DNA from: DASXIW01 sp036497785
GTDB lineage: Bacteria > Pseudomonadota > Alphaproteobacteria > Acetobacterales > Acetobacteraceae
Direction of reading: 5' to 3'
Length of the DNA stretch: 35,643 nucleotides
NCBI GenBank assembly: GCA_036497785.1
Contig: DASXIW010000021.1
Location: 1-35,643 of the forward strand
Position 1 is the first letter of the stretch, and each line of letters opens with the position of its first letter. The notes below the pieces were generated by a model. That model was not told where the DNA came from. It saw only the letters and a list, made by a program, of their open reading frames with translations, and made no database searches. The translations under genes and the position numbers were made by a program. Shown here in pieces: positions 22,034 to 30,690 of the stretch.

Positions 22034-23959
22034 TCACCGGAACAGCAGGAAGATGCCAACGAGCAGAACAAGCCCAATCAGCATCGAAAACGCATACACC
22101 GCAATCGAACCGGTCTGGATCTTCACCACCTGCGCCGAACTGTCGGAGGTCAGCGAGGCCAGGCCGTTCGGGATCCCGTCAATGATCTGGGCATCACCCA
22201 CCTGCCATAGCTGGCGCGACAGCGCGAGCAGCGGCTTGACGATCACGGCGTCGTACAATTCGTCGAAATACCATTTGTTGAGCAGGAAGCGGTAAATGCC
22301 GCCGAACTGCGCGGCCAGCTGCGCCGGCAGCGTCGGCACCGCCACATACATCACATAGGCCAGCGCAATGCCCAGCACGGCCAGCACCGTGGGCAGCAGG
22401 CTGATGATGCCGGGGATCAGTTCCATATTGGCCAGCACATGGTTGGTCGGGGCGACCTGGATCGCGTTGCCCCAGAAATTGCGCCATTGATCGCCGATCA
22501 GCTGGTCGCGGAACGCCCAGCCCGCGAACACTGCGCCCACCGACAGCAGCACCAGCGGCACGGTCATCACCGCCGGACTCTCATGCACATGTTCCATCGT
22601 GTGGCGATCCGCGCGCGGCTTGCCGTGGAACGCCATGATCAGCAACCGCCAGGAATAGAACGCGGTCAGGAAGGCCGCGATCGTGCCGCACCAGAAGCCA
22701 TAATGGGCAGAGGCGGTGTTGCCGGCCCAGGCGGCCTCCAGGATCGCATCCTTCGAGAAATACCCGGAAAACGGAGGAACGCCGGCCAAGGCGAGGCTGC
22801 CGATCCACATCACCGTGCAGGTCACCGGCACCATCTTGCCAATGCCGCCCATCTTGCGCAGATCCTGCTCATCGGACATCGCATGGATCACCGAGCCCGC
22901 GCCCAGGAACAGAAGCGCCTTGAAGAAGGCATGCGTCAGCAGATGGAACATCGACACCTGGAACGCGCCCACACCGGCAGCCACGAACATGTAGCCGAGC
23001 TGCGAACAGGTGGAATAGGCGATCACCCGCTTAATGTCGTTCTGCACACAGCCGACCGTCGCGGCGAACAGCGCCGTGGTGCCGCCGATCACCGTGATGA
23101 AGGCCATCGCGCCCGGCGCATAGCTCAACACCGGCGAGAAGCGCGACATCAGAAAAACGCCCGCCGTCACCATCGTCGCCGCATGGATCAGCGCGGAGAC
23201 GGGCGTGGGCCCCTCCATCGCATCCGGCAGCCAGACATGCAGGCCGAGCTGTGCCGATTTGCCCATCGCCCCGACGAACAGCAGAATGCCGATCACCTCA
23301 TAGGCGGGCCAGGTGCCGAACACGCTGTAGGTGTCGTCCATGTGCTGCGGCACAGCGGCGAAGATCGCCGAGAACTCGACCGAACCGAAGGTCACGAACA
23401 CCAGCGCGATGCCCACCGCGAAGGCCAGATCGCCGATCCGGTTGACGATCATCGCCTTGATCGCCGCCGCACAGGCGCTGGGCCGGTCATACCAGTAGCC
23501 GATCAGCAGATAGCTCGCCAGGCCGACCCCTTCCCAGCCGAAGAACAGCTGCACCAGGTTGTCGGCCGTCACCAGCATCAGCATGGAAAAAGTGAACAGG
23601 CTCAGATAGCTGAAGAACCGCCAACTGGTGCGCTCATGGCTCATATAGCCGACGCTGTAGATATGGATCAGCGTCGCCACGACGGTCACCATGGCCACCA
23701 TGACCGCGGCCAGAGCGTCGTAGCGCAACGCCCAGGACACGTGGAACGTGCCCGCCTCCAGCCAGTCCGCCAGCAGCACCGTGCCGGGCTGCGCGCCGCC
23801 ATAAACCAGGGACACGAAGGCGGACACGCCGCAGATCGCGGCCAGGATCATGCACAATATGGTGACCGCCTGCGCGGCCTTGTCGCCGATGGCGCGACCG
23901 AACAGCCCGGCGATAACGGACCCCAACAGCGGGGCGAAGACGGCGACTGCGAAAAGCAT
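22034..23959 (-). CDS. nuoL: NADH:quinone oxidoreductase subunit L
   Basis: Distal antiporter-like pump subunit of complex I, 641 residues, with a long C-terminal lateral helix and a final membrane segment (FSMLIGLVLLVGIFLLF). Diagnostic blocks are SVGYMSHERTSWRFF, FFGWEGVGLASYLLIGYW, LHVWLPDAMEGPTPVSALIH, and KRVIAYSTCSQLGYM. The transverse helix region near residue 530-580 has VAPTNHVLANMELIPG. ATG 23959 is four bases after the nuoK stop, preceded by AAGGGC. Order and spacing are as in other bacterial nuo operons. Confidence 0.98.
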   Translation of the reverse strand: MLFAVAVFAPLLGSVIAGLFGRAIGDKAAQAVTILCMILAAICGVSAFVSLVYGGAQPGTVLLADWLEAGTFHVSWALRYDALAAVMVAMVTVVATLIHIYSVGYMSHERTSWRFFSYLSLFTFSMLMLVTADNLVQLFFGWEGVGLASYLLIGYWYDRPSACAAAIKAMIVNRIGDLAFAVGIALVFVTFGSVEFSAIFAAVPQHMDDTYSVFGTWPAYEVIGILLFVGAMGKSAQLGLHVWLPDAMEGPTPVSALIHAATMVTAGVFLMSRFSPVLSYAPGAMAFITVIGGTTALFAATVGCVQNDIKRVIAYSTCSQLGYMFVAAGVGAFQVSMFHLLTHAFFKALLFLGAGSVIHAMSDEQDLRKMGGIGKMVPVTCTVMWIGSLALAGVPPFSGYFSKDAILEAAWAGNTASAHYGFWCGTIAAFLTAFYSWRLLIMAFHGKPRADRHTMEHVHESPAVMTVPLVLLSVGAVFAGWAFRDQLIGDQWRNFWGNAIQVAPTNHVLANMELIPGIISLLPTVLAVLGIALAYVMYVAVPTLPAQLAAQFGGIYRFLLNKWYFDELYDAVIVKPLLALSRQLWQVGDAQIIDGIPNGLASLTSDSSAQVVKIQTGSIAVYAFSMLIGLVLLVGIFLLFR

Positions 23960-23963
23960 ACGT

Positions 23964-24272
23964 TCAGCCCTTCATCAGATTGACGTCCTCGACCTCGATC
24001 GAGCCGCGGTTACGGGAATAGATCACCACGATGGCCAGCCCGATGGCAGCCTCGGCGGCCGCCACGGTCAGCACGAACATCGCCATCACCTGGCCGACCA
24101 TGTCGCCCAGAGCCGAGGAGAACGCGACCAGGTTGAGGTTCACCGCGAGCAGGATCAGCTCGATCGACATCATGATGATGATGACGTTCTTGCGGTTCAG
24201 GAAAATGCCGAAAATACCCATCACCAGCAGTAGCGCGCCGACGGTAAGGTAGTGGCCGAGGCCGATCGTCAT
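23964..24272 (-). CDS. nuoK: NADH:quinone oxidoreductase subunit K
   Basis: Small membrane subunit (102 residues, three membrane helices) of the complex I proton channel. It begins MTIGLGHYLTVGALLLVMG, the standard family start, with IIIMMSIELILLAVNLNLV holding the conserved channel Glu and AAAEAAIGLAIVV the second. The start codon is one of a tandem ATGATG pair (24275/24272) just after the nuoJ stop. A GGAGG lies 11-14 bases upstream, inside the His-rich 3' end of nuoJ. About 25 extra codons in the longest frame overlap nuoJ and are rejected. Confidence 0.97.
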   Translation of the reverse strand: MTIGLGHYLTVGALLLVMGIFGIFLNRKNVIIIMMSIELILLAVNLNLVAFSSALGDMVGQVMAMFVLTVAAAEAAIGLAIVVIYSRNRGSIEVEDVNLMKG

Positions 24273-24276
24273 CATC

Positions 24277-25002
24277 TCAGTGATGTCCTCCATGCGCGTG
24301 ATCCACGGCACCATGGTCGGCTGGCGCATGGTGATCGCCATGGCCATGCGGATCGTCCGCTGGCTCGATCTGTTTCGGCCGCAATATGCCCAGCTCTTTC
24401 ACGCCGGCGCCGCTCCGTACATCCATCATCTCCAGCGTGTCGCCGGCGGTGCGCGCGATCTGCGCCGCGATCAGCTGGCGGCGCGAGGATTTCTTGTCGC
24501 GCAACGTCAGCACGATGGCGCCGATCATCGCCACCAGCAGCACCAGCCCCGAGACCTGGAACAGCAGGATGTAGTCGGTATAGATCAACCGGCCCAACTG
24601 CGCGGTGTTGTTCACACCGGCCGCCATCGGCGCGAGGCGGAAGCTCGCCGAGGCCGGCGCGAAGCTCCAGCCGCTCAGCACCATGCCCAGTTCCGCCAGC
24701 AGCACCACGCCCACCGCGGCGCCCACCGGCAGATAGCGCTGAAACCCTTCGCGCAGCTGGGTGAAATTCACGTCCAGCATCATCACCACGAACAGGAACA
24801 GCACCGCGACCGCGCCCACATAGACGATGACCAGGATCATCGCCAGGAACTCAGCCCCCGCGAGCAGGAACAGCGCCGCGGCGTTGAAGAAGGCCAGGAT
24901 CAGGAACAGCACCGCGTGCACCGGGTTGCGCGCGCTCACCACCATGCCGGCCGAAACCAGCAGGATGGCGGCGAACACATAGAAGGCGAGAGCTGCGATC
25001 AT
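24277..25002 (-). CDS. nuoJ: NADH:quinone oxidoreductase subunit J with His-rich tail
   Basis: Membrane subunit of complex I with five predicted helices (FYVFAAILLVSAGMVVSARNP at the start; the conserved IVYVGAVAVLFLFVVMML with the pi-bulge helix in the middle). From ATG 25002 it has 241 residues, longer than the roughly 165-210 usual. The extra length is a soluble C-terminal tail that follows the last helix: a charged stretch ending in DPHGHGDHHAPADHG and DHAHGGHH, with nine histidines in about 24 residues. This tail is probably cytoplasmic and may bind metal; that is inference. A GTG three codons upstream is an alternative start. The His codons at the end also carry the GGAGG for nuoK. Confidence 0.96.
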   Translation of the reverse strand: MIAALAFYVFAAILLVSAGMVVSARNPVHAVLFLILAFFNAAALFLLAGAEFLAMILVIVYVGAVAVLFLFVVMMLDVNFTQLREGFQRYLPVGAAVGVVLLAELGMVLSGWSFAPASASFRLAPMAAGVNNTAQLGRLIYTDYILLFQVSGLVLLVAMIGAIVLTLRDKKSSRRQLIAAQIARTAGDTLEMMDVRSGAGVKELGILRPKQIEPADDPHGHGDHHAPADHGAVDHAHGGHH

Positions 25003-25114
25003 CGGCCACACGCTCCGGCACTGGTCTTCATCATGGCATTCATCTCGTTTTCCAACACCAGGTCGCAGGCAATCCGGCCCTCAGCTCAGGGGGCGTATCA
25101 GCTCGCAGGCGGCA

Positions 25115-25603
25115 TCAGCGATAGGGGGCATCCAGCTCAAGCCGCCGCGCCAGCTCCGGCTCCCACCGGTCGCCATTCGCCAGCAGCTTGTCCTTGTTGT
25201 ACATCAGCTCTTCGCGCGTCTCGGTGGCGAACTCGAAGTTCGGGCCTTCGACGATCGCATCCACCGGGCAAGCTTCCTCGCACAGCCCGCAATAGATGCA
25301 TTTCGTCATGTCGATGTCATAGCGTGTGGTACGCCGCGACCCATCCTCGCGCGGCTCGGCCTCGATCGTGATGGCCTGGGCCGGGCACACCGCCTCGCAC
25401 AGCTTGCACGCGATACAGCGTTCCTCGCCGTTGGGATAACGCCGCAGCGCATGCTCGCCCTTGAAGCGCGGGCTGATCGGCCCTTTCTCGTAGGGATAGT
25501 TGATCGTCGCCTTCGGGCTGAAGAAATAGCGCAGGGTCAAGGCCATGCCGCCAACGATCTCGCCCAGCAGCAGGCCGCGGGCCGTGCGATCCAGGAACCC
25601 CAT
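25115..25603 (-). CDS. nuoI: NADH:quinone oxidoreductase subunit I
   Basis: Peripheral-arm subunit carrying two [4Fe-4S] clusters (N6a and N6b) that pass electrons toward NuoB. The 162-residue protein has an N-terminal amphipathic region and two classic ferredoxin motifs: CIACKLCEAVCP (Cys63, 66, 69, 73) and CIYCGLCEEACP (Cys102, 105, 108, 112). It also has the conserved RYDIDMTKC linker. The start ATG 25603 has AAGGAG with a 7-base spacer; GTG two codons earlier would sit inside the spacing. It is separated from nuoH by 72 and from nuoJ by 112 bases, the largest gaps in this operon. Confidence 0.98.
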   Translation of the reverse strand: MGFLDRTARGLLLGEIVGGMALTLRYFFSPKATINYPYEKGPISPRFKGEHALRRYPNGEERCIACKLCEAVCPAQAITIEAEPREDGSRRTTRYDIDMTKCIYCGLCEEACPVDAIVEGPNFEFATETREELMYNKDKLLANGDRWEPELARRLELDAPYR

Positions 25604-25675
25604 CTTCACGCTCCTTTGCCGAAGTCGGGCCGGCTGGCGGGCCGACAGGCCGAATAGTCGCTCAGGCAGGCGATA

Positions 25676-26683
25676 TCATGCGACATGCGGCAGCCACCCC
25701 ATGGCCATCAGGAAACCCGCGACCAACACCAGATAGACCAGCGAGAACGGCAGGAACACATTCCAGCCAAGCCGCATGAGCTGGTCGTAGCGATAGCGCG
25801 GGAAGGTGCCGCGCACCCAAATGAACACGAACAGGATCAGCACGATCTTGGCGATGAACCACAGCGGTCCGGGGATGAAGGTCAGGCCGAACGGCGCCAG
25901 CCACCCCCCCAGGAACAGGATGGTTGTCATCGCGCTCATCAGGATCATGTTCGCGTATTCGCCCAGGAAGAACAGGGCGAAGCTCATGGCGCTGTATTCC
26001 ACGAAGAAGCCGGCAACGATCTCGCTCTCACCTTCCGGCAGATCGAAGGGCGAGCGATTGGTCTCGGCCAGCGTGGAGATGAAGAACACGATGAACATCG
26101 GGAACAGCGGAATGCAGAACCAGATCTTCTGCTGCGCCAGCACGATATCGTTCAGGTTCAGGCTGCCCACGCAAATCAGCACCGTCACGATCACGAAGCC
26201 CATGGACACTTCGTAGGAAACCATCTGTGCCGCACTGCGCAGCCCGCCGAGGAAGGCGTATTTGGAGTTGCTCGCCCAGCCCGCGATGATGATGCCGTAG
26301 ACGCCCAGGCTGCTGATGGCGAACAGATACAGCACGCCCACATTTATGTTGGCGACTGCCCAGCCATTATTCACCGGAATCACCGCCCAGGCGATCATGG
26401 CCAGCCCGAATGTCAGCATCGGTGCCATCAGGAACAGCGCGCGGTTCGACCCGGTCGGGATGATCGTCTCCTTCATGAGCATCTTGATGGCGTCCGCGAA
26501 GGGCTGCCACAGCCCGAACGGCCCCACCACGTTGGGCCCGCGGCGGATCTGGATCGCCGCCAGCACCTTGCGCTCGGCCAGGGTCAGATAGGCCACCGCG
26601 AGCAGCACCGGCACCAGGATCGCCAGGGTCTTCAGCAGGGTCAGGATCAGCACGCCCAGCGGCGTCGCAAAGAACGCGGCCAT
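25676..26683 (-). CDS. nuoH: NADH:quinone oxidoreductase subunit H
   Basis: Membrane subunit at the junction with the peripheral arm, lining the quinone cavity. The 335-residue protein starts MAAFFATPLGVLILTLLKTL and has about eight membrane helices. Conserved are LAERKVLAAIQIRRGPNVVG, DAIKMLMKE, WASNSKYAFLGGLRSAAQMV, and the loop ETNRSPFDLPEGESEIVAGF, rich in the acidic residues of the E-channel. ATG 26683 follows the nuoG stop by four bases; the Shine-Dalgarno GGAG is formed by the Ala-Glu codons at the end of nuoG. The longest frame adds 50 out-of-place codons. Confidence 0.98.
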   Translation of the reverse strand: MAAFFATPLGVLILTLLKTLAILVPVLLAVAYLTLAERKVLAAIQIRRGPNVVGPFGLWQPFADAIKMLMKETIIPTGSNRALFLMAPMLTFGLAMIAWAVIPVNNGWAVANINVGVLYLFAISSLGVYGIIIAGWASNSKYAFLGGLRSAAQMVSYEVSMGFVIVTVLICVGSLNLNDIVLAQQKIWFCIPLFPMFIVFFISTLAETNRSPFDLPEGESEIVAGFFVEYSAMSFALFFLGEYANMILMSAMTTILFLGGWLAPFGLTFIPGPLWFIAKIVLILFVFIWVRGTFPRYRYDQLMRLGWNVFLPFSLVYLVLVAGFLMAMGWLPHVA

Positions 26684-26687
26684 CGCC

Positions 26688-28742
26688 CTACTCCGCCGCC
26701 TGCAGAACCGGTGACGGAGAGCCGTGCAGGATGGTCGCAGTGCATTCCGCCATGGTCGGGCTCGCGCGGCTGATCGGATCGGTGTGATAATAGTTGCCGA
26801 GGTAAGGTGCAAACGGCGCATCGCCCAGCGCACCGTCCGCTACCGGTCCGGTCAGGTCCGAACAGGCGAAGCGCGGCAGTATGTCCAGCCGGTCGAACAC
26901 CGGATTCACCGTCGCCAGATGCCGGCGCAGCGTCTCCAGATCGTCATACGGCAACGTCTTGTCCACATAACCGCTGAACGCCCGCAGGATCTTCCAATCC
27001 TCGCGCGCCTCGCCGGGCGGATACAGCGCGAACTGCCCGCGCTGGACGCGCCCCTCGGTACTCACATAGGTGCCGTGCTTTTCCGTGTAGGCCGCGCCCG
27101 GCAAAATCACATCGGCGCGCGCCGCACCGCGATCGCCATGATGGCCCTGATACACCACAAAGGTCTCAGCGCCGATCCGCGCCGTGTCGAACTCGTCCGC
27201 CCCCAGCAGCCACAGCAGATCCACGCCGCCGCCCATCATGCCCGCCAGATCCTTGCCGCCGGGGCCAGGCAAGAAGCCCAGATCCAGCGCACCGACCCGC
27301 GCAGCCGCGCTGTGCAGCACGTTGAAGCCGTGCCAATCCGCGGTCAGCATGCCGGTCTCGGCTGCCAGCTTCCAGCACGCCGCCAGAATGGCCGCCCCAT
27401 CCGGCCGGACCAGCGCACCCTGCCCGATAAGGATCATCGGCTTCTTCGCGCCCTTCAGCACGTCGGCAAACGCATTCCCCGCCAGCGCCGCCGGCGACTC
27501 GCCCAACCACTGCACCGGATAGGTCAGGTCCACCGGCGCGCCGATCGCCGCGATCGGGAACGCGCCGGCCAGGAAGCGCTTGCGGATGCGCGCATTCACC
27601 AGCGGCGCCTCCCAGCGCGGATTGCTGCCCACGATCAGCAGCGCATCGATCTCCTCGATGCCGGCAATGGAGGTATTCATCAGATAAAAATCGCGGCGCG
27701 AGGCATCCAGCGCCGCGCCGTCCTGCCGGCAATCCAGATTGGCCGAGCCCAGCCTCGCCATCAGCTCCTTCAGCGCCAGCATGCTCTCCGCGTCGCACAG
27801 ATCGCCGGTCACGGCGCCGATGCGCTCGCCCGCCAGCCCCTGCAGCCTGCCCGCGATCGCCGCGAAAGCCTCCTCCCAGGAGGCCTTGTGCAACCTGCCG
27901 TCGCGTCGCACCCAGCAGCTATCCAACCGCCGCCGCTTCAGCCCGTCCAGCGAGAAGCGCGACTTGTCCGCCAGCCACTCCTCGTTCACGTCATCGTTCA
28001 TCCGCGGCAGGATGCGCAGCACCTCCGGCCCGCGCGTATCCACGCGGATCGCCGCCCCCACCGCATCGAGCACATCGACGCTGTCGGTCTTCTGCAACTC
28101 CCAAGGCCGCGCCACGAACGCATAGGGCTTGGAGGTCAGCGCACCCACCGGGCAGATATCGATCAGATTGCCGGACAGCTCGGAGCTGAGCGCCTTCTCG
28201 ACATAGGTGCCCACTTCCATGCTCTCGCCGCGCGCCGTCGCACCCATTTCGGACACGCCGGCAATCTCGGTGGAGAAGCGGATGCAGCGCGTGCAATGGA
28301 TGCATCGCGTCATCACCGTCTTCACCAACGGTCCGAGATTCTTGTCCTTCACCGCGCGCTTGTTCTCCTCGTAGCGCGAGTGGTCGGCGCCATAGCCCAT
28401 CGCCTGGTCCTGCAGGTCGCACTCGCCGCCCTGGTCGCAGATCGGGCAGTCCAGCGGGTGGTTGATCAGCAGGAATTCCATCACCCCGCGCCGCGCCTTG
28501 CGCACCATCGGGCTGTCCGTATGCACCACCATGCCCTCGGCCACCGGATAGGCGCAGGACGCGAACGGCTTGGGCGGCGCCTTCTCGATCTCCACCAGGC
28601 ACATCCGGCAATTGCCGGCCACCGACAGGCGATCATGATAGCAAAAGCGCGGGATCTCCTTGCCGGCCAATTCGCAGGCCTGCAACACGTTGGACCCCGG
28701 GGCGATATCGACGTCGATGCCGTCGACCGTGACCTTCACCAT
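26688..28742 (-). CDS. nuoG: NADH:quinone oxidoreductase subunit G
   Basis: Large iron-sulfur subunit of the peripheral arm. The 684-residue protein has a [2Fe-2S] site (Cys34, 45, 48, 63), the His-ligated [4Fe-4S] site HPLDCPICDQGGECDLQ (His95, Cys99, 102, 108), and a third cluster (CIHCTRC at 147-153 with CPVGAL at 197). A molybdopterin-oxidoreductase-like domain follows, without cofactor. The additional N7 cluster motif of E. coli NuoG is not obvious. The length agrees with the alphaproteobacterial and mitochondrial type (about 690) rather than the 900-residue enterobacterial form. ATG 28742 has GGAG six bases upstream, in the last codons of nuoF. Confidence 0.98.
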   Translation of the reverse strand: MVKVTVDGIDVDIAPGSNVLQACELAGKEIPRFCYHDRLSVAGNCRMCLVEIEKAPPKPFASCAYPVAEGMVVHTDSPMVRKARRGVMEFLLINHPLDCPICDQGGECDLQDQAMGYGADHSRYEENKRAVKDKNLGPLVKTVMTRCIHCTRCIRFSTEIAGVSEMGATARGESMEVGTYVEKALSSELSGNLIDICPVGALTSKPYAFVARPWELQKTDSVDVLDAVGAAIRVDTRGPEVLRILPRMNDDVNEEWLADKSRFSLDGLKRRRLDSCWVRRDGRLHKASWEEAFAAIAGRLQGLAGERIGAVTGDLCDAESMLALKELMARLGSANLDCRQDGAALDASRRDFYLMNTSIAGIEEIDALLIVGSNPRWEAPLVNARIRKRFLAGAFPIAAIGAPVDLTYPVQWLGESPAALAGNAFADVLKGAKKPMILIGQGALVRPDGAAILAACWKLAAETGMLTADWHGFNVLHSAAARVGALDLGFLPGPGGKDLAGMMGGGVDLLWLLGADEFDTARIGAETFVVYQGHHGDRGAARADVILPGAAYTEKHGTYVSTEGRVQRGQFALYPPGEAREDWKILRAFSGYVDKTLPYDDLETLRRHLATVNPVFDRLDILPRFACSDLTGPVADGALGDAPFAPYLGNYYHTDPISRASPTMAECTATILHGSPSPVLQAAE

Positions 28743-28745
28743 GAC

Positions 28746-30041
28746 CTACTCCGCCGCCATGGGCATCGATCGCCCGCCTTTATATGTCCTGATCCGCTCT
28801 TCGATTACCGGGCGGAAATGCCGGATCAGCCCCTGGATCGGCCAGGCCGCCGCGTCGCCCAGGGCGCAGATCGTGTGCCCCTCGATCTGCCGTGTCACCT
28901 GCTCCAGCGTGTCGATCTCGTCGATCTCGGCACGGCCCTGCACCATGCGATTCATCACCCGCATCATCCATCCCGTGCCCTCGCGGCACGGGGTGCACTG
29001 GCCGCAGCTCTCATGCTTGTAGAACTGGCTCAGCCGCGCGATCGCCTTGATGATGTCGGTGGATTTATCCATCACCATCACCGCCGCCGTGCCCAGCCCA
29101 CTGCGCACCTCGCGCAAGCTGTCGAAATCCATCAGCACCATGTCGCAGATCGATTTGGGCAGCACCGGCACCGACGCACCGCCAGGGATCACCCCCAGCA
29201 GATTATCCCACCCGCCACGCACGCCGCCGGCATATTTGTCGATCAGCTCGCGCATTGGAATGCCCAGCTCTTCCTCGACATTGCAGGGCTTGTTCACATG
29301 CCCGGAAATGCAGAACAGCTTCGTGCCGGAGTTCTTCGGCCGCCCCAGCGCCGAGAACCACGCCGCCCCGCGCCGCAAAATGGTCGGCGCGACAGCGATG
29401 CTCTCCACGTTGTTCACCGTGGTGGGGCAGCCATACAGCCCCACCGCCGCAGGGAATGGCGGCTTCAGCCGGGGCATGCCCTTCTTGCCCTCAAGGCTCT
29501 CCAGCAGCGCGGTTTCCTCGCCGCAAATATAGGCGCCGGCGCCGCGATGCAGATACAGGTCGAAATCCCAGCCGGACCCACAGGCATTCTTGCCGATCAG
29601 CCCGGCCTCGTAGGCCTGGTCGATCGCCGCCTGCATGTTCAGCGCTTCGTTGTAGAATTCGCCGCGTATGTAGATGTAGCAAGCATGCGCCCCCATCGCG
29701 AAGGACGCGATCAGGCACCCCTCCACCAGCTTGTGCGGATCATGGCGCAGAATATCGCGATCCTTGCAGGTGCCCGGCTCGCTCTCGTCGGCATTGACCA
29801 CCAGGTAATGCGGGCGGCTACCCACCTCCTTCGGCATGAACGACCATTTCATGCCGGTGGGAAATCCCGCCCCGCCCCGCCCGCGCAGGCCGGACGCCTT
29901 CATCTCCTCGACGATCGCCTCGCGCCCGCGCGCCAGAATAGCCGCCGTGCCGTCCCAATCGCCGCGCGCCCGCGCGCCCTTCAGGCCCCAGTCATGGATG
30001 CCATACAGGTTGGTGAAGATCCGGTCCTGATCGCTCAGCAT
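28746..30041 (-). CDS. nuoF: NADH:quinone oxidoreductase subunit F (NADH/FMN binding)
   Basis: Subunit that binds NADH and FMN and holds cluster N3. The 431-residue protein shows GRGGAGFPTGMKW (54-66), NADESEPGTCKDR in the FMN site, YICGEETALLESLEG and the NADH-binding glycine stretch, and the cluster motif ESCGQCTPCREGTGW with Cys346, 349, 352; the fourth ligand lies in GHTICALGDAAA. It begins LSDQDRIFTNLYG. ATG 30041 is placed by GGAG seven bases upstream, in the end of nuoE, and matches the family N-terminus. Confidence 0.99.
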   Translation of the reverse strand: MLSDQDRIFTNLYGIHDWGLKGARARGDWDGTAAILARGREAIVEEMKASGLRGRGGAGFPTGMKWSFMPKEVGSRPHYLVVNADESEPGTCKDRDILRHDPHKLVEGCLIASFAMGAHACYIYIRGEFYNEALNMQAAIDQAYEAGLIGKNACGSGWDFDLYLHRGAGAYICGEETALLESLEGKKGMPRLKPPFPAAVGLYGCPTTVNNVESIAVAPTILRRGAAWFSALGRPKNSGTKLFCISGHVNKPCNVEEELGIPMRELIDKYAGGVRGGWDNLLGVIPGGASVPVLPKSICDMVLMDFDSLREVRSGLGTAAVMVMDKSTDIIKAIARLSQFYKHESCGQCTPCREGTGWMMRVMNRMVQGRAEIDEIDTLEQVTRQIEGHTICALGDAAAWPIQGLIRHFRPVIEERIRTYKGGRSMPMAAE

Positions 30042-30045
30042 CGGC

Positions 30046-30687
30046 CTACTCCGCCGGGTTGAAACTAAGGGTCGTGAGCGTCATCGGGCCGCCTTCGGGC
30101 GCCGACGTCTCGCGTCCGATCACCGAGCCGGGCTTCGGCGCCTCGCCGCGCAACAGCGCCGCCAGCAGCCGCTCGGTGCTCTCCGCGTCCATGTCCTCGT
30201 AGAAATCGTCGTTCACCTGCAGGATCGGCGCGTTCACGCAGGCGCCCACGCATTCCACCTCGGTCATGGTGAAATTCCCGTCCGCGCTCGTCTCTTTCCA
30301 GCCCTTGATGCCGGTGAACTTGCGGCATGCCGCCACCACCTCGTCCGAACCGCGCAGCCAGCACGGCGTGGTGGTGCATAGCTGCAAATGAAACTTGCCC
30401 ACGGGTTCGGTATTGAACATCAGATAGAACGTCGCCACCTCATAAACTCGGATCGGCGCCATTCCCAGAATACGCGCGATCTCGTCCATCGCCGCGCGGG
30501 GCACCCAGGCACTGCCGGTGGTGCGCCCCATTTGCCGCTGCGCCAGATCCAGCAGCGCCAGCACCGCGCTGGCCTGCCTGCCGGGCGGATATTTCGCCAG
30601 ATGTTTGGCGATCTGGGCGTTGCTCTCGTCGTCGAACGCAAAGCTCGCCGGCTGCGCTGCGGCGTTTGGGGGGCTGCTCTCGGTCAT
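30046..30687 (-). CDS. nuoE: NADH:quinone oxidoreductase subunit E
   Basis: Small peripheral-arm subunit with the thioredoxin-fold [2Fe-2S] cluster N1a. The 213-residue protein has the four ligands in CTTTPC (Cys104, Cys109) and CVGAC (Cys146, Cys150), an N-terminal helical domain (FDDESNAQIAKHLAKYPPG), and YEVATFYLMFNTEPVG. The C-terminal 40 residues are a low-complexity extension compared with E. coli NuoE (166 residues), ending in SFNPAE; such tails are common in Alphaproteobacteria. The start ATG 30687 is three bases after the nuoD stop. Confidence 0.98.
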   Translation of the reverse strand: MTESSPPNAAAQPASFAFDDESNAQIAKHLAKYPPGRQASAVLALLDLAQRQMGRTTGSAWVPRAAMDEIARILGMAPIRVYEVATFYLMFNTEPVGKFHLQLCTTTPCWLRGSDEVVAACRKFTGIKGWKETSADGNFTMTEVECVGACVNAPILQVNDDFYEDMDAESTERLLAALLRGEAPKPGSVIGRETSAPEGGPMTLTTLSFNPAE

Positions 30688-30690
30688 GGC

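Noticed and set aside
22439..23983. A 514-codon plus-strand frame opposite nuoL, rich in His and Arg
   Set aside because: Mirror of hydrophobic codons of NuoL; no independent signal.
26724..30062. A 1112-codon plus-strand open frame
   Set aside because: Antisense shadow of nuoG and nuoF with the same biased composition; no membrane segments, motifs or ribosome-binding site.
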